Shown one piece after another: positions 33,180-43,428 of a stretch of 62,000 nucleotides of DNA. The translations under genes were made by a program, and so were the position numbers. The stretch is from the NCBI GenBank assembly GCA_015680685.1, contig MNCI01017913.1, positions 2,280,544 to 2,342,543 on the forward strand. Direction: 5' to 3'. The notes beneath the pieces are model-generated. The model had not been told where the DNA came from. It saw only the letters and a list, made by a program, of their open reading frames with translations, and ran no database searches. Position 1 is the stretch's first letter, and every line of letters starts with the position of its first letter. Source of the DNA: Gnetum montanum (taxonomy: Eukaryota; Streptophyta; Gnetopsida; Gnetales; Gnetaceae).

Positions 33180-33700
33180 CTTGCTTCCACCTAATGTTGC
33201 AAAAGAATATTTAGAAATTGATTTGGTTGTAAACCCTTCATAACTGTCCAACAGGACAAATATAAACCACCCTCACATGCAACCCAAATTATGTTAGCAG
33301 ATATGGTAGCAAAATATGACATGAGATGAAAATAAAGAGTAATGGACATGAATCTTTTACATGGAAAAACCCGGAAGTGGGAAAAAACCCATGGGTAAAT
33401 GTAGAAGGATCTTATTATCAAAAATGGGAATAACAACCTTCTCTCTTCATCACAAGGAGAGAACAAGAAGAAGCCTCTCTCTCATGCAATAGGAGAAGAA
33501 TGTAAGAGTGGGATGGAAAGGGAATGTATGTGATGGATCTGAATTGAGATGAGGGAGTCCCTTTTATATTGGTGAAGGGACCCTTAAATAACTAATGATA
33601 ACCACCCTATTTTAATAACCATAGCCAAATTTTAACATGATAACCATGGCCAAAATTTATCATGATAACTATGCCCAACAAATTACAACAAGATGTCTGC
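33180..33700. repeat. LTR-like fragment, family unknown
   Basis: The plus strand contains ACATGGAAAAACCCGGAAGT followed by GGGAAAAAACCCATGGGTAA at 33358-33395. I associate this phrase with LTRs of plant Ty1/copia elements. Next come a Gly/Glu/Lys-coding purine-rich stretch (GGAGAGAACAAGAAGAAGCC) and a TTTTATATTGGTG motif near 33560. No ends or partner are found, so the call is weak. Confidence 0.3.
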
Positions 33701-33979
33701 ACTGACGCTATGTGTGTATGACCACAAGCCATCACATACAATTGTCACCACAAAGAATCATCAAAGTTTGAATTTTTTTCCAAAATTATGTTTTCGCCCA
33801 ATGTCCAAGGATACAATTTTTTGTATTTCTTTTGTGCTTAGTAACCTTCTAATGTTTTTTTATTTAAGTTGGCTCCATGACCCATTCAAAAATTATTATT
33901 TATAACTTCATCCCCTCTCCATGCTTCTTGTGGAGCTCCATCCCATCCCATTCACAAATTATTGTTTACACATCCTACA

Positions 33980-34400
33980 ACTAGCTTATATATATATATT
34001 TGGTCGAGATGATTTTTAAAAAAATGATGTTAACGAAGCCCAACTACTAGATTGGGTAACAAGATAACTAAAAATGAAATCACTCATCCCTCCTCTGTTT
34101 CTCTATCACTTACCTAATTTAGTTTTACCCTATTGGTCAAGTTTGTTCTTTCTTTGTTTGTTCATGGCATTTTTGAGAAATAAATCTCTTGCATAAATAA
34201 TGCTCAAAAATGCCATGAACAAACAAAGAAAGAGAAAACTTGACTAAGAGGGTAAAACTAAATTGACTAAGTGGTAGAGAAATAGAGGGATGAGTGATTC
34301 CATTTTTAGTTATCTTATTACCTCGTCCAGTAGTTGGGCTTCATTAACATCATTTTTTTTTAAATCATCTCGGCCAATTTATATATATATATAAGCTAGT
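33980..34400. repeat. Foldback element: 420-bp near-perfect inverted repeat
   Basis: The arms start ACTAGCTTATATATATATAT at 33980 and end with its complement at 34400. They pair throughout: GGTCGAGATGATTTTTAAAA with its partner near 34360, GCCCAACTACTAGATTGGGT near 34050 with ACCTCGTCCAGTAGTTGGGC near 34330, and TTCATGGCATTTTTGAG at 34160 with CTCAAAAATGCCATGAA at 34203. A loop of about 25 bases remains near 34180-34202. No coding frame, no obvious target duplication. It is either a foldback MITE or another inverted-repeat element; the transcript would be a long hairpin. Confidence 0.8.
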
Positions 34401-34410
34401 GGAGTGATTT

Positions 34411-36316
34411 CGCTGACTATGAGTAGAATTTAATTATTCTTTTTATTTTTTAAGTTATTATCACTATTTGCATTCCAAATAATATATACTAATAAACACA
34501 AATTGGTTAAAATAAAAGTCTATATATTTCGTATATGTTGATGAAAGAATACATTGCATAATTATTGCAACAAACATTACAGAGCTCTATAATAGGATTG
34601 AGCAAAAGACAAAATACAATGATAAGTGTGAACTTAATATGCCTAATTTTCCAACTGAGCAAAATGAACTTCTTGTGCAATTCTACTTTGTAGATGTTTA
34701 GCATCTAAAATCTTTCTGTATCTTTGCACATGAAAAGAAGGATGAATCTTTAAAGAATCAATGGTCTTGACTCTAGATAATGCAATAAACATTAGACCCG
34801 TAAGTTTTATTGTGTACCAGTTTTGCGGCCTATAACTAGAATTTAATTATTGCAACAAACATTACAGAGCTATATAATAAGATTGAGTAAAAGGAAAAAT
34901 ACAATAAGTGTGAACTCAATATGCCTAATTCTCCAACTGAGCAAAATAAACTTCTTGTGCAATTCTACTTTGTAGATGTTTAGCATCTAAAATCTTTCTA
35001 TATCTTTGCACATAAAAAGGAGGATGAATCTTTAAAGAATCAATGGTCTTGAATCCAAATAATGCAACAAACATTAGACCCGTAAATTCTCTTGTGTAGG
35101 GGTTTCACGACCTATGAGTAGAATTTAATTATTTTTTTTTATTTTTTAAGTTATCATCACTATTTGCATAGCAAATAATATATAATACTAAACATAAATC
35201 GATTAAAATAAAAGTGTATATATTTCGTATATGTTGATGAAGGAATACATTGCACAATTATTGCAACAAACATTACAGAGCTATATAATAGGATTGAGAA
35301 AAAGGCAAAATACAATGATAAGTGAACTCAATATGTCTAATTCTTCAACTAAACAAAATGAACTTCTTGTGCAATTCTACTTTGTATATGTTTAGCATCT
35401 AAAATCTTTCTGTATCTTTGCACATGAAAAAAAGGATGAATCTTTAAAGAATTAATGGTCTTGACTTCAGATAATGCAACAAACATTACACTTGTAAATT
35501 CTCTTGTGTAGCGGTTTCGTGACCTATGAGTAGAATTTAATTATTTTTTTTTATTTTTTAAGTTATCATCACTATTTGCATTCCAAATAATATATACTAG
35601 TAAACATAAATTAGTTAAAATAAAATTTTATATATTTTGTATATGTTGATGAAGAAATACATTGCACAATTATTGCAACAAACATTACAGAGCTCTATAA
35701 TAGGATTGAGCAAAAGGCAAAATACAATAATAAGTGTGAACTCAATATGCCTAATTCTCCAACTGAGCAAAATGAACTTCTTATGCAATTCTACTTTGTA
35801 GATATTTAGTATCTAAAATCTTTCTGTATCTTTGCACATGAAAAAGAGGATGAATCTTTAAAGGATCAATGATCTTGACTCCAAATAATGCAACAAACAT
35901 TAGACCTGTAAGTTCTCTTATGTAGCGGTTTCGTGACCTATGAGTAGAATTTAATTATTTTTTTTTATTTTTAAGTTATCAACACTATTTGCATTCCAAA
36001 TAATATATACTAGTAAGCATAAATTGGTTAAAATAAAAGTTTATATATTTCGTATATGTTGATGAAAGAATACATTGCATAATTCTTGCAACAAACATTA
36101 TAGAGCTGTATAATAGGATTGAGCAAAAGGAAAAATACAATGATAAGTGTGAACTTAATATGCCTAATTCTCCAACATTCCAAAATGAACTTCTTGTGCA
36201 ATTCTACTTTGTAGATGTTTAACATCTGAAATCTTTCTATATCTTTGCACATGAAAAGAAGGATGAATCTTTAAAGGATCAATGGTCGTGACTCTAGATA
36301 ATGCAACAAACGTTAA
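34411..36316 (-). repeat. Tandem array of Helitron 3' ends (about 413-bp unit)
   Basis: Five copies of a unit are aligned by the phrase GAGTAGAATTTAATTATT. The matching G of that phrase lies at about 34423, 34836 (changed to C), 35118, 35530 and 35944. Steps are 413, 282 (a copy with an internal deletion), 412 and 414. Each full unit encodes on the minus strand the last 50 codons of a Pif1-like helicase (FVALSRVKTIDSLKIH, ending HFAQLEN stop) followed by an AT-rich tail. Helicase frame and tail are copied together, so the repeated piece is the 3' end of a Helitron. Confidence 0.75.
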
Positions 36317-36620
36317 TAGTAGCCTTATCTAGTGTAATTCTTTAAGATTTATGAATAGTCATGGCCCATGCCAACCGTAATGGTGACTTGCAAGATGCTC
36401 CTCAGACCACAAGTACAATTGGCACATGATGGGGATTACCATTATCAAAGGCACATCCAATGTAGGAGTCAAAATCAACAATAACGTATAATGCTAATGC
36501 AGGTGGCTATTTACCTTAAAGGTACATAATATTGTGAATCATGACAAGTGCACCATTCACCAATCCTACTTTAGGCCAAAGTTTAACTGTAAGCATTACC
36601 CTTACATTTTCACATATAAG
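36165..36620 (-). pseudogene. Helitron helicase, C-terminal part
   Basis: The minus strand, beginning near 36605, reads MLTVKLWPKVGLVNGALVMI, later PPALALYVIVDFDSYIGCAF, then LRLAWAMTIHKS near 36370. This is the Pif1/Helitron helicase C-terminal block (LVNGxxG, HKSQGxT). A frame change leads to TFVALSRVMTIDPLKIHPSF and the stop after about 36165. The first stretch lacks the upstream helicase motifs I-III. The element therefore is an internally deleted copy, directly joined to the leader/exon at 36640-36760. Confidence 0.7.
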
Positions 36621-37300
36621 AAAAGATTGCACTACTTGTTGTAGTAGATAGTTGTTGCACTACTACTTACAGTAGATGGTTGTTGTTACTGGTCTGGAAG
36701 AAAGTGTTCTTTACCTTCTCTATTGAGACTAATAGCAGCAGGATCCATGTTTCTAAAATTGCATGAATTCCAATATTGCACCTCTTAATCTTGTAACATA
36801 GTGCCTAAGTTCAATAGTTTTAAATACTACATCACATTGTAACCTTCATCACCTTAACCGTTGCCATGATCGTAATCGTCACTATAACCATAATCGTCAT
36901 TGCTTATAATAATAATAAATATTCATTATTACTGTAATCGTAACCATCACTATCTATAATAATAATAAATATTCAATATTACCCACCATTTATAATAATA
37001 AATATTCATTATTACCCACGTCAGGCCCTACACGTGAGGGAATATGAAGAAATGAATAGGGAGCCCAAGGGTTAGGGGGCGTCAATTAAACAGAGATTCA
37101 ACTCCCTTGTAATGACTTTTTAGCTCCCTTGCATGTGGTGCATGCATGTGAAGGAATACAAAGAGACGAATGGGAAGCTTAGGGGTTAGGGAACATTAAT
37201 CGAGTAGAGATTTAACTCCTCTATACTAATTCTTTAGCTCCCATGCATGTGGCACATGCGCATGAGGGAATATGAAGAGATAAAACTAAATTGGCACTGT
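36621..37300 (-). mobile_element. Helitron 5' leader, copy 1
   Basis: The segment 36640-37265 matches 39950-40700 in the same order. It has a short exon with MDPAAISLNREGKEHFLPDQ near 36750-36690, the AAGTTCAATA/AATACTAC block, runs of AATAATAATAAATATTCA, and the minisatellite phrase GATTCAACTCCCTTGTAATG. The two copies diverge moderately, showing two related Helitrons, or one duplicated, in the same orientation. Here the exon runs straight into the helicase tail, so this copy has lost the middle. Confidence 0.6.
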
Positions 37301-37442
37301 AACATATATTTGTAATGCATATTCATTCGTGGAGATATAAAATATCATGTTACAAATGCATAAATAATGTTATTATTATATCACAGGCTTTTGTATATTG
37401 ACATTATTATTACAATGGACAAGATATGAATGATGCTAACAC

Positions 37443-37555
37443 NNNNNNNNNNNNNNNNNNNNNNNNNNNNNNNNNNNNNNNNNNNNNNNNNNNNNNNNNN
37501 NNNNNNNNNNNNNNNNNNNNNNNNNNNNNNNNNNNNNNNNNNNNNNNNNNNNNNN
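37443..37555. other. Assembly gap (113 N)
   Basis: Unknown bases between the two Helitron leader copies. Reading frames drawn through it are not real. Confidence 0.99.
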
Positions 37556-37599
37556 ATAAATATAATCATTGGCTCCCTTGCAGTGACTTTTTGGCTAAG

Positions 37600-38510
37600 G
37601 GAGATTTATGAATAATTGGTTATTTATGATTATGGTAAGACATGTGCGTCGATGGAGAGCTCATCACCATTTTCCTCAGCATTGGCTAGGATCATCACAG
37701 TATGATCTTGCTAGAGATCTTCCTGAGGTCCAGGCTGCCAAAGGTGTAGAAATTCTCATTTTTAAAATTTACCACGTTAACAACCATATCATCCATTAGA
37801 TTTCATCAATCAAAGAATATGTACATAAAGAAAAGGTTTCACTACATGCGAGAAGGTAAGAAAAAATTACCAAATTTGAACTGTTTAAGTTCTCTCAATA
37901 AGCAGGAAAAATTGTTAAAATTATGACCAAAGTCAGGCCAACATCTCAAATTGGCTAATAATTTTCGTGTGCTAGCAAAGATGCTAATGCTTTTGCATTT
38001 TATTAAAATGCATATTGCAAATGAAAAAGCAATTACAATCGTAACAACTAAATGCATCTACTCTATAGTAACTACTGAATTTCAAAGCACAACCATAGAA
38101 ATATTAAAACCTACACAAAATATACAAAGAGATAAAGAGAACATGAACTTACAAATGTTCCTTTACATTGAAAACAAGGTGTAGCAAAAGAAGATTACTC
38201 AAGATAGTAGCAGAAAATTACAATTTCAAAATTCCCTGCCACTCCAGAAAGCATTGAAAAAATAGTAGAACCAAACTTTGAAATATTTCTGCATTGGGAA
38301 TGTAAATATATAGGAAAGCATGTTAAGTACTGATGACCAAAAAGCTCAACTTGAAGTGAAACTATGAAAATTGCACAAAATCATCAAAATGTAATGTTTA
38401 ACACATTACAATTCACTATAAAAAATTAACAAGAACACACATAAAAAATTAACTAAACGAATGATGTGCAACTGATTTATTTTCACAATAATGAGTTTTG
38501 TTGACCGTTA
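37600..38510. other. Helitron-internal or flanking sequence without a recognised gene
   Basis: Between the gap and the DUF6570 gene I see only short frames. Sequence here should be the 3' part of the second Helitron (downstream of DUF6570), but Rep and helicase motifs are absent, so the middle and end have been deleted or the junction lies in the gap. Confidence 0.3.
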
Positions 38511-38514
38511 TTTC

Positions 38515-39423
38515 TCAACCTCCAATTCCAACACGTGCAACTAATGATGTGTGATTGATAATGTTTTCATCATCTGTCTGAAGCAAAGGACCTTGAAATT
38601 GCAATCTCATTTCTCCATCCTTTTCTAACAATGGAATATAAGGAATGCTATGGAAGATGTTAACATCACCGGTATCAACAACATCATCTAATGCATGCAT
38701 ATCGATCTCAACATCTCGAGAGTATGGATCATTTGCCTTCTTAAAAATCAAAGCTTCATAAACCTGTCTCTTGTTGACAATGAAATTATATTCAGTGCCC
38801 ATTTGATCTACTCTTCTTAATATCAAGAAAGGGATGTCTTTAATTCTAAAAGGAAGTCTTTTAATAATCTGTGTGACATCCTGAGCAAAGCTTATTGTGT
38901 GACCTTTATACTTGAACTGTTCACCAACTGCATGCGTAACTTGTAAAATGGGATTGATTTTTGCAATTAACATTTCTTCAACCTTAGTTAAATAGCCTAG
39001 GATAAGTGGTTGGATACCAGGATCCATGTTATTTTCAATAGAAAATCGTTTGATTTCACAACCAAAACTGTCAAAAATATTATGTTTCTTTTCTTTAATG
39101 CACCTATTGCATGTGGATCCTCTACTTCTGGTTAAATCCAATAATATGCTAAGAAACATTTCGTTGCATACATTGCAAGAACGTGGATTTGCAAAACTTC
39201 TAATTGCAGTATTAAAATTATGTATTGCTTGAGCAATTTTTGTACTTACCTTTTGCAATCTTAGAAAAAACTGAATAGGTTCTGAAGAAGGGATTTCTAT
39301 TGTTGGTGCACTAGCAACATTTGTAGCTTTATTTATTCGATGAAATGAATTTTCTTCTTGTCGACGTTGCCTCTTTCGGTGGTCACTCTCACTGTAATGT
39401 AGTTGTTCTTGATCTTCTTGCAA
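38515..39423 (-). CDS. DUF6570-type Helitron-associated protein, 302 codons, uninterrupted
   Basis: The translation has a charged N-terminus (RKRQRR), a Cys pair NPRSCNVCNEMF (about residue 100), a second pair TCNRC (about 130), then IENNMDPGIQPLILGYLTKV followed by EEMLIAKINPILQV (about 155-190), YKGHTISFAQDV (about 200) and LPFRIKDIPFLILRR (about 215-230). This is the DUF6570 pattern (C..C, MDPG...P..L..LT..EEMLIA, GH.I.F.QDV, LP) known from the N-terminal part of Helitron Rep/helicase proteins in plants and animals. The frame stays open upstream of the Met with one TAA near 39430. The Rep nuclease that normally follows is missing. It is the only long transposon frame here without stops; its role in the element is not established. 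Confidence 0.75.
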   Translation of the reverse strand: MQEDQEQLHYSESDHRKRQRRQEENSFHRINKATNVASAPTIEIPSSEPIQFFLRLQKVSTKIAQAIHNFNTAIRSFANPRSCNVCNEMFLSILLDLTRSRGSTCNRCIKEKKHNIFDSFGCEIKRFSIENNMDPGIQPLILGYLTKVEEMLIAKINPILQVTHAVGEQFKYKGHTISFAQDVTQIIKRLPFRIKDIPFLILRRVDQMGTEYNFIVNKRQVYEALIFKKANDPYSRDVEIDMHALDDVVDTGDVNIFHSIPYIPLLEKDGEMRLQFQGPLLQTDDENIINHTSLVARVGIGG

Positions 39424-39759
39424 TTGTTATTTTTCTTTGTGTGTGATTTCTGAAACAGATGTTGCTTGATTAACAGGGACAAATGCATTTCTAATGTCCT
39501 GCAAAAAATGTTTCAAAATTTAAACTAAAAATTGAATTAAACTATTTACTAACTTGAGTATGGGCAAACACCAATCTGCATTTCTTCTTGATTATTTACA
39601 TTATTAGTATCAATAATATGGATCATTGCATTGGATGAATTTCCAAGTGATGAGAGGGGATTTGAAGTTGACGTAATCTAAATAAATATATGCAATATCA
39701 GTATGTAAATAAAATGAGAAGATTTCCCTATGATAAATATTTGTTTTGAAATATTAAAA

Positions 39760-40050
39760 AATGCATAAATTACATACTCCTAAATTTCGTAGAATTAGTT
39801 CTCGTTCTCATTTACGTTGTTTTGCTTCTCGTTTTAGAAATCGTCTTTTGTCCTCTATAGTCATGGATTCTGGATTTTTAGTTTCTATAATCTATGGTTG
39901 TCCTCTTCTTCGACCATGCCCACACACATGCCCACTACCATGACCTCCATAAATTTTATTACTTGTTGCAGTAGATGATTGTTGTTGCTAATCTTGAAGA
40001 GAGTGTTCTTCACCTTCTCTATTGAGATGACTAGCAGCAAGATCCATGTT
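39760..40050 (-). pseudogene. Helitron N-terminal exon, copy 2
   Basis: The minus strand from an ATG near 40045 reads MDLAASHLNREGEEHSLQD, stop, then GGHGSGHVCGHGRRRGQP and a basic end with DKRRFLKREAKQR near 39840. It parallels the MDPAAISLNREGKEHFLP exon at 36750. The basic end recalls the charged repeats before DUF6570 in Helitron proteins. One TAG and one TAG/TGA pair interrupt it. An intron to the DUF6570 exon (about 39760-39500) is plausible but not proved. Confidence 0.5.
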
Positions 40051-40099
40051 TGTGAAAATGCACAAATTCCAATATTACACCTCTTAATCTTGTAAGACA

Positions 40100-40340
40100 A
40101 TGCCCAAGTTCAATATCTATAAATATTGTACCACACAAACCGTCATCACCCTAATCGTCACCATGATCATAACCGTTACTATTTTTATCAATAATAAATA
40201 TTCATTATTGCCCACTATTTATAATAAAAAAATATTCATTATTACTGTAATCGTAACTGTCATTGTTTATAATAATAATAACTATTCAGTATTATCCATC
40301 ATTTATAATAATAAATACTCATTGGTTACCTATGTCAGGG
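40100..40340. repeat. AT-rich repeat block in the Helitron leader
   Basis: TTATAATAATAATAAATATTCATTATTACTG-like and CGTCACCATGATCATAACCG-like phrases alternate here and at 36840-37020. They are part of both leader copies. Confidence 0.6.
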
Positions 40341-40895
40341 CTTACGTGTGAGGGAATACAAAGAAACAAATGGGAAGCCTAGGGGTTGGGGGCATCAATC
40401 GAATAAAGATTCAGCTCCCCTACAATGACTCTTTGGCTTCCCTGCACATGATGCATGCACATGAGAGAATACAAAAAGATGAATGGGGAGCCCAGGGGTT
40501 GAGGGCATTAATTAAATAGAGATTCAACTCCCCTACAGTGACTTTTTGGCTCCCCTGCAATCGAATAAAGATTCAGCTCCCCTGCAATGACTCTTTGGTT
40601 TCCCTGCACATGGTGCATGAACATGAGAGAGTACGAAAAGATGAATGGGGAGCCCAAGGGTCGAGGGCATCAATTGAATAGAGATTTAGCTCCCTTGCAG
40701 TGACTTTTTGGTTCCCCTGCATGTGGTGCATGCACGTGAGGAAATACGAAGAGACAAATGGGGAGCCCAAGGGTCGAGGGACATCAATCAAATAAAGATT
40801 TAGCTCCCTTTGCAATGACTCTTTGGCTTTTTGACTTTTCAGATTCGGCTCCCTTGCAGTGACTCTTTGGCTCCCCTGCACGTGGTGTGTTACAT
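40340..40895. repeat. Minisatellite of about 130 bp in the Helitron leader
   Basis: The repeated unit contains AGCCCAAGGGTCGAGGGCAT, then AGATTCAGCTCCCCTGCAAT, GACTCTTTGGCTTCCCTGCA and CATGATGCATGCACATGAG. Unit starts are near 40375, 40490, 40645, 40768 and a partial at 40845. The same unit occurs once or twice in the other leader copy (37050-37260). A 102-codon minus-strand frame (40881-40573) runs through it and is a repeat artefact. Confidence 0.75.
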
Positions 40896-40985
40896 GGAGG
40901 GTAACAAATCCACTCCCCCCTCCCCCACTATCCTATAAGAACATGGAGGGCGACAAATCCACTCCCCTCTCCTCCCCTATCCTAT
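40893..40985. repeat. 50-bp direct duplication
   Basis: ACATGGAGGGTAACAAATCC and ACATGGAGGGCGACAAATCC begin two near-identical copies of about 50 bp, each ending CCTATAAGA or CCTATGAGA. They lie at the outer edge of the Helitron cluster, next to the host-gene island. Confidence 0.8.
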
Positions 40986-42033
40986 GAGACGAGTTAGCCT
41001 CTTGGCCAAAATTAGTATTAGAGTTTTAAGTAGCCCAACCATTATTGAAATGATACTGCAATGATACTATACAATTTAGCAATAATTTTAACGTCAAATA
41101 TGAATAAAAAAAACAATTTAAAGATGACATTTAAAACTGGGCATTTCACTTTCTCCAAGAATCCATGTTACAAAACTCCTTAATTTTAAGAATGTCAAAT
41201 ATGATTAAAAAAAAAACAATTTAAAGATGACATTTAAAGTTGGGCATCTTTACCTTCTCACTTACACATAAAACACCATGTTGAATGAGGCTACACCAAG
41301 AACCCATGCTACAAAACTCCTTAGAACATCCTTTTAATAACTTCCATCGGAGAGGTATCCCACAAGTGAACATATCATTACTTTTCATGTCTCCCTCTGG
41401 AGACAGCAAGCTTAATTTATTAATCCCAAAACACATGGTTGCTTTCAATGTATTTTTGTGCAATCCATAGCATTCTTTAGGAACTATGCCAATCAAACGG
41501 TGAGTAAGAGGGTTTTACTTTGTAGTAATCTAATTTAAGGTTTTGCTGGACAGCGCTACTCTGCAGCTCTCACAGTTGCGCGGACGTGCTCAACGCTCAA
41601 TCCTTCAAGGAAATATATATGTGTGTAATTTGTTAAGAAGAAATTCATGATGACGCTGCAAGCAGCAAAAGCAAACACAGAAATTTGTAACAGATTTCAT
41701 GGCTGGACGATACAAACTTGGTCCGAAAGAAAGCAACACAAGATCAACTAAATTTGGTATCAAACAGATAATCTTCTGCTTCTCTTACACACTGCAAACG
41801 CCAGGGAACCAGTGCAGTGGAACCCAAAATTGCACTAACAAAAAAAACAACAAAAAAACCATCCCATTTTATGCCCTGCTATTCCATTCCAAAAGATGTG
41901 GCACCAGACACCCCAACACGCTGCAATTCTTGCACTTCTACACTGCCTTTAGTTTCCAAATGATACGAATTTCTCTTCCTCATCAATCCATCTATCCATC
42001 CATCCATGAAAGAATGTAAGATTTTTCACAATT
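40986..42033. other. 3' flank of the receptor-like protein gene
   Basis: No second gene is recognised. Two 35-40-bp phrases (AACAATTTAAAGATGACATTTAAA) repeat at 41110 and 41215. Nearer the gene (41690-42033) the sequence is probably its 3' untranslated region on the minus strand, since the protein stops at 42034. A short CATC repeat lies at 41988-42006. Polyadenylation signals cannot be assigned with confidence. Confidence 0.4.
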
Positions 42034-43428
42034 TCAGCGTTTGTGAGAGCAACAGCGGGACAGAAATACAGCAACAACAATGACCGAAACCAGTGAAGCC
42101 AGGGCAATGGCGACGGCCACCACCACAGTTTTGGGGCCGGACCGCTTTTTATTCGACTCTGAAATTTGCTCATCTGCATCGTAAGCAGCCGGCGCTGGAG
42201 CAGGAGCTGGAGCAAAAGCATGATCCTCGTCTCCTGTTGAAACTTGCAGTGGATGGCCATGGCTGTCGCACTCGTCTGCACCGCCAGAAACGTCAGGCGA
42301 TAGAATGGACGAATTGTAGCACAGGCGCGAATTGGAAGCCACACGAAAAGTGTTCAAATGGCGGACAAATCCTGTGGAAAATGGCAACACTCCCTGCAAT
42401 CGGTTTGCGCTGAGATCCAAGTAGCGCAGAGCTTGGATCCCAGCAATGGCGGCCGGAACGGTGCCGTTGAGTGCATTGTGACTCAAGTCCAGGTATGCCA
42501 GTTGCTGGCTTACCTTCCTGGGAATGGAGCCCCAAATATTGTTGCTGCTCAGATCCAGAAACGTCAGAGATGTGAGATTGGACATGGATTTGGGTATGAC
42601 GGATTTGAGGCCATTCTCGGGTAGACGCAGCGACGTTAGGGTTTGCGGCAGAGTTGCAGGAATGGGGCCGCTTACATTTGTGTTGCTGAGCGTCAGGGAT
42701 TGGATTTTGGGGAGCGACTGCAACAGACGAGGGAGGCTTGCGTTCACAGCCACGGAATCGATGGTGAGAGTTGTGAGCGAGGAAGGCAGATTGGTGAGCA
42801 GATTTGCAGGGACTGCAGAGAGTTGCTGGTGCAGTGGATTTTTGCCGAGGCTGCGTGTGATGGTGAGGGTTTGCAGGGATTTCAGGGCAGAAAATGTTGG
42901 CGGTGGCTTTGCAGGGCAGTCTGTGAAAATGAGCGTGTTCAGGCTGCCCGCAAGAGCGGCGAGAGCAGATGTGGGAATGCTGGAGTTGGATTCACAGTAC
43001 TGGAGTTGCAGAGATATCACATGGCGGTTTGGGGAGGATGTGTCGCAGATGAGCAGAGTTTGAACATCTGTGTTGCAGGGATCAGGACCCAGGATGAACC
43101 CTAGAGATAGCACAGCTTTGGCCTGAGATGCATCCAAACTGCCATTTCTAGGCGTTGGTGTTGGTGTTGGTGATGGCTTTCTGTGTTTTGGCTGCTTCTC
43201 TGGTGCAGATGCTGCTGGAGCTGCAGCCGGAGCCTGAACCTGAACTTGAGGTCTTCCATGGCTGCCTGCTGCTGCTGCTTCTGATGATGAGGGGATTTTA
43301 CTGTGTGGTGCTACCACTGGTTCTGGGGACGATTTTGGGTTTGTGTTTTTTTGGCAGTTGCCTACTGGGAGTTGACTGCATATTATGATAACAAGGCACA
43401 GGATATGGAGATTAGTAACTGTCCTCAT
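42034..43428 (-). CDS. LRR receptor-like protein, RLP51/RLP55-like
   Basis: A single-exon frame of 464 codons. I take the ATG at 43428 because it opens a clean signal peptide (MRTVTNLHILCLVIIICSQL, cleavage near residue 25); an in-frame ATG at 43485 would put 19 extra residues before it. Next come a Pro/Ala/Ser-rich segment (about 30-95), the cap LDASQAKAVLSLGF...DPC (about 97-118), some nine leucine-rich repeats (about 135-365; for example LTFLDLSSNNIWGSIP and LRYLDLSANRLQGVLP), the segment NSRLCYNSSILSPDV and a Cys in ADECDSHGHP, an Ala-Pro run, a transmembrane helix (about 433-457) and a short Cys/Arg/Lys tail without kinase. The VNAS, GVLPF and LCYN landmarks fit Arabidopsis RLP51 (SNC2) and RLP55, cell-surface proteins; RLP51 acts in immune signalling. 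Ligand unknown. It is intact and GC-richer than its surroundings. Confidence 0.85.
   Translation of the reverse strand: MRTVTNLHILCLVIIICSQLPVGNCQKNTNPKSSPEPVVAPHSKIPSSSEAAAAGSHGRPQVQVQAPAAAPAASAPEKQPKHRKPSPTPTPTPRNGSLDASQAKAVLSLGFILGPDPCNTDVQTLLICDTSSPNRHVISLQLQYCESNSSIPTSALAALAGSLNTLIFTDCPAKPPPTFSALKSLQTLTITRSLGKNPLHQQLSAVPANLLTNLPSSLTTLTIDSVAVNASLPRLLQSLPKIQSLTLSNTNVSGPIPATLPQTLTSLRLPENGLKSVIPKSMSNLTSLTFLDLSSNNIWGSIPRKVSQQLAYLDLSHNALNGTVPAAIAGIQALRYLDLSANRLQGVLPFSTGFVRHLNTFRVASNSRLCYNSSILSPDVSGGADECDSHGHPLQVSTGDEDHAFAPAPAPAPAAYDADEQISESNKKRSGPKTVVVAVAIALASLVSVIVVAVFLSRCCSHKR

Noticed and set aside
34411-36316. Tandem array as a CRISPR or centromere-like satellite
   Set aside because: Units are about 413 bp without short spacers, only about five copies, and they encode the end of a helicase; a Helitron origin is the better explanation.
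40573-40881. 102-codon minus-strand frame as a small gene
   Set aside because: It runs through the 130-bp minisatellite and its protein repeats with the DNA unit; no start context or domain.
42093-43388. Long plus-strand frames opposite the receptor-like protein gene (106, 88, 179, 153 and 77 codons)
   Set aside because: They are mirror frames of a GC-rich, Pro/Ala/Leu-rich gene. The minus-strand frame has signal peptide, LRRs and a membrane helix; the others have no domain.
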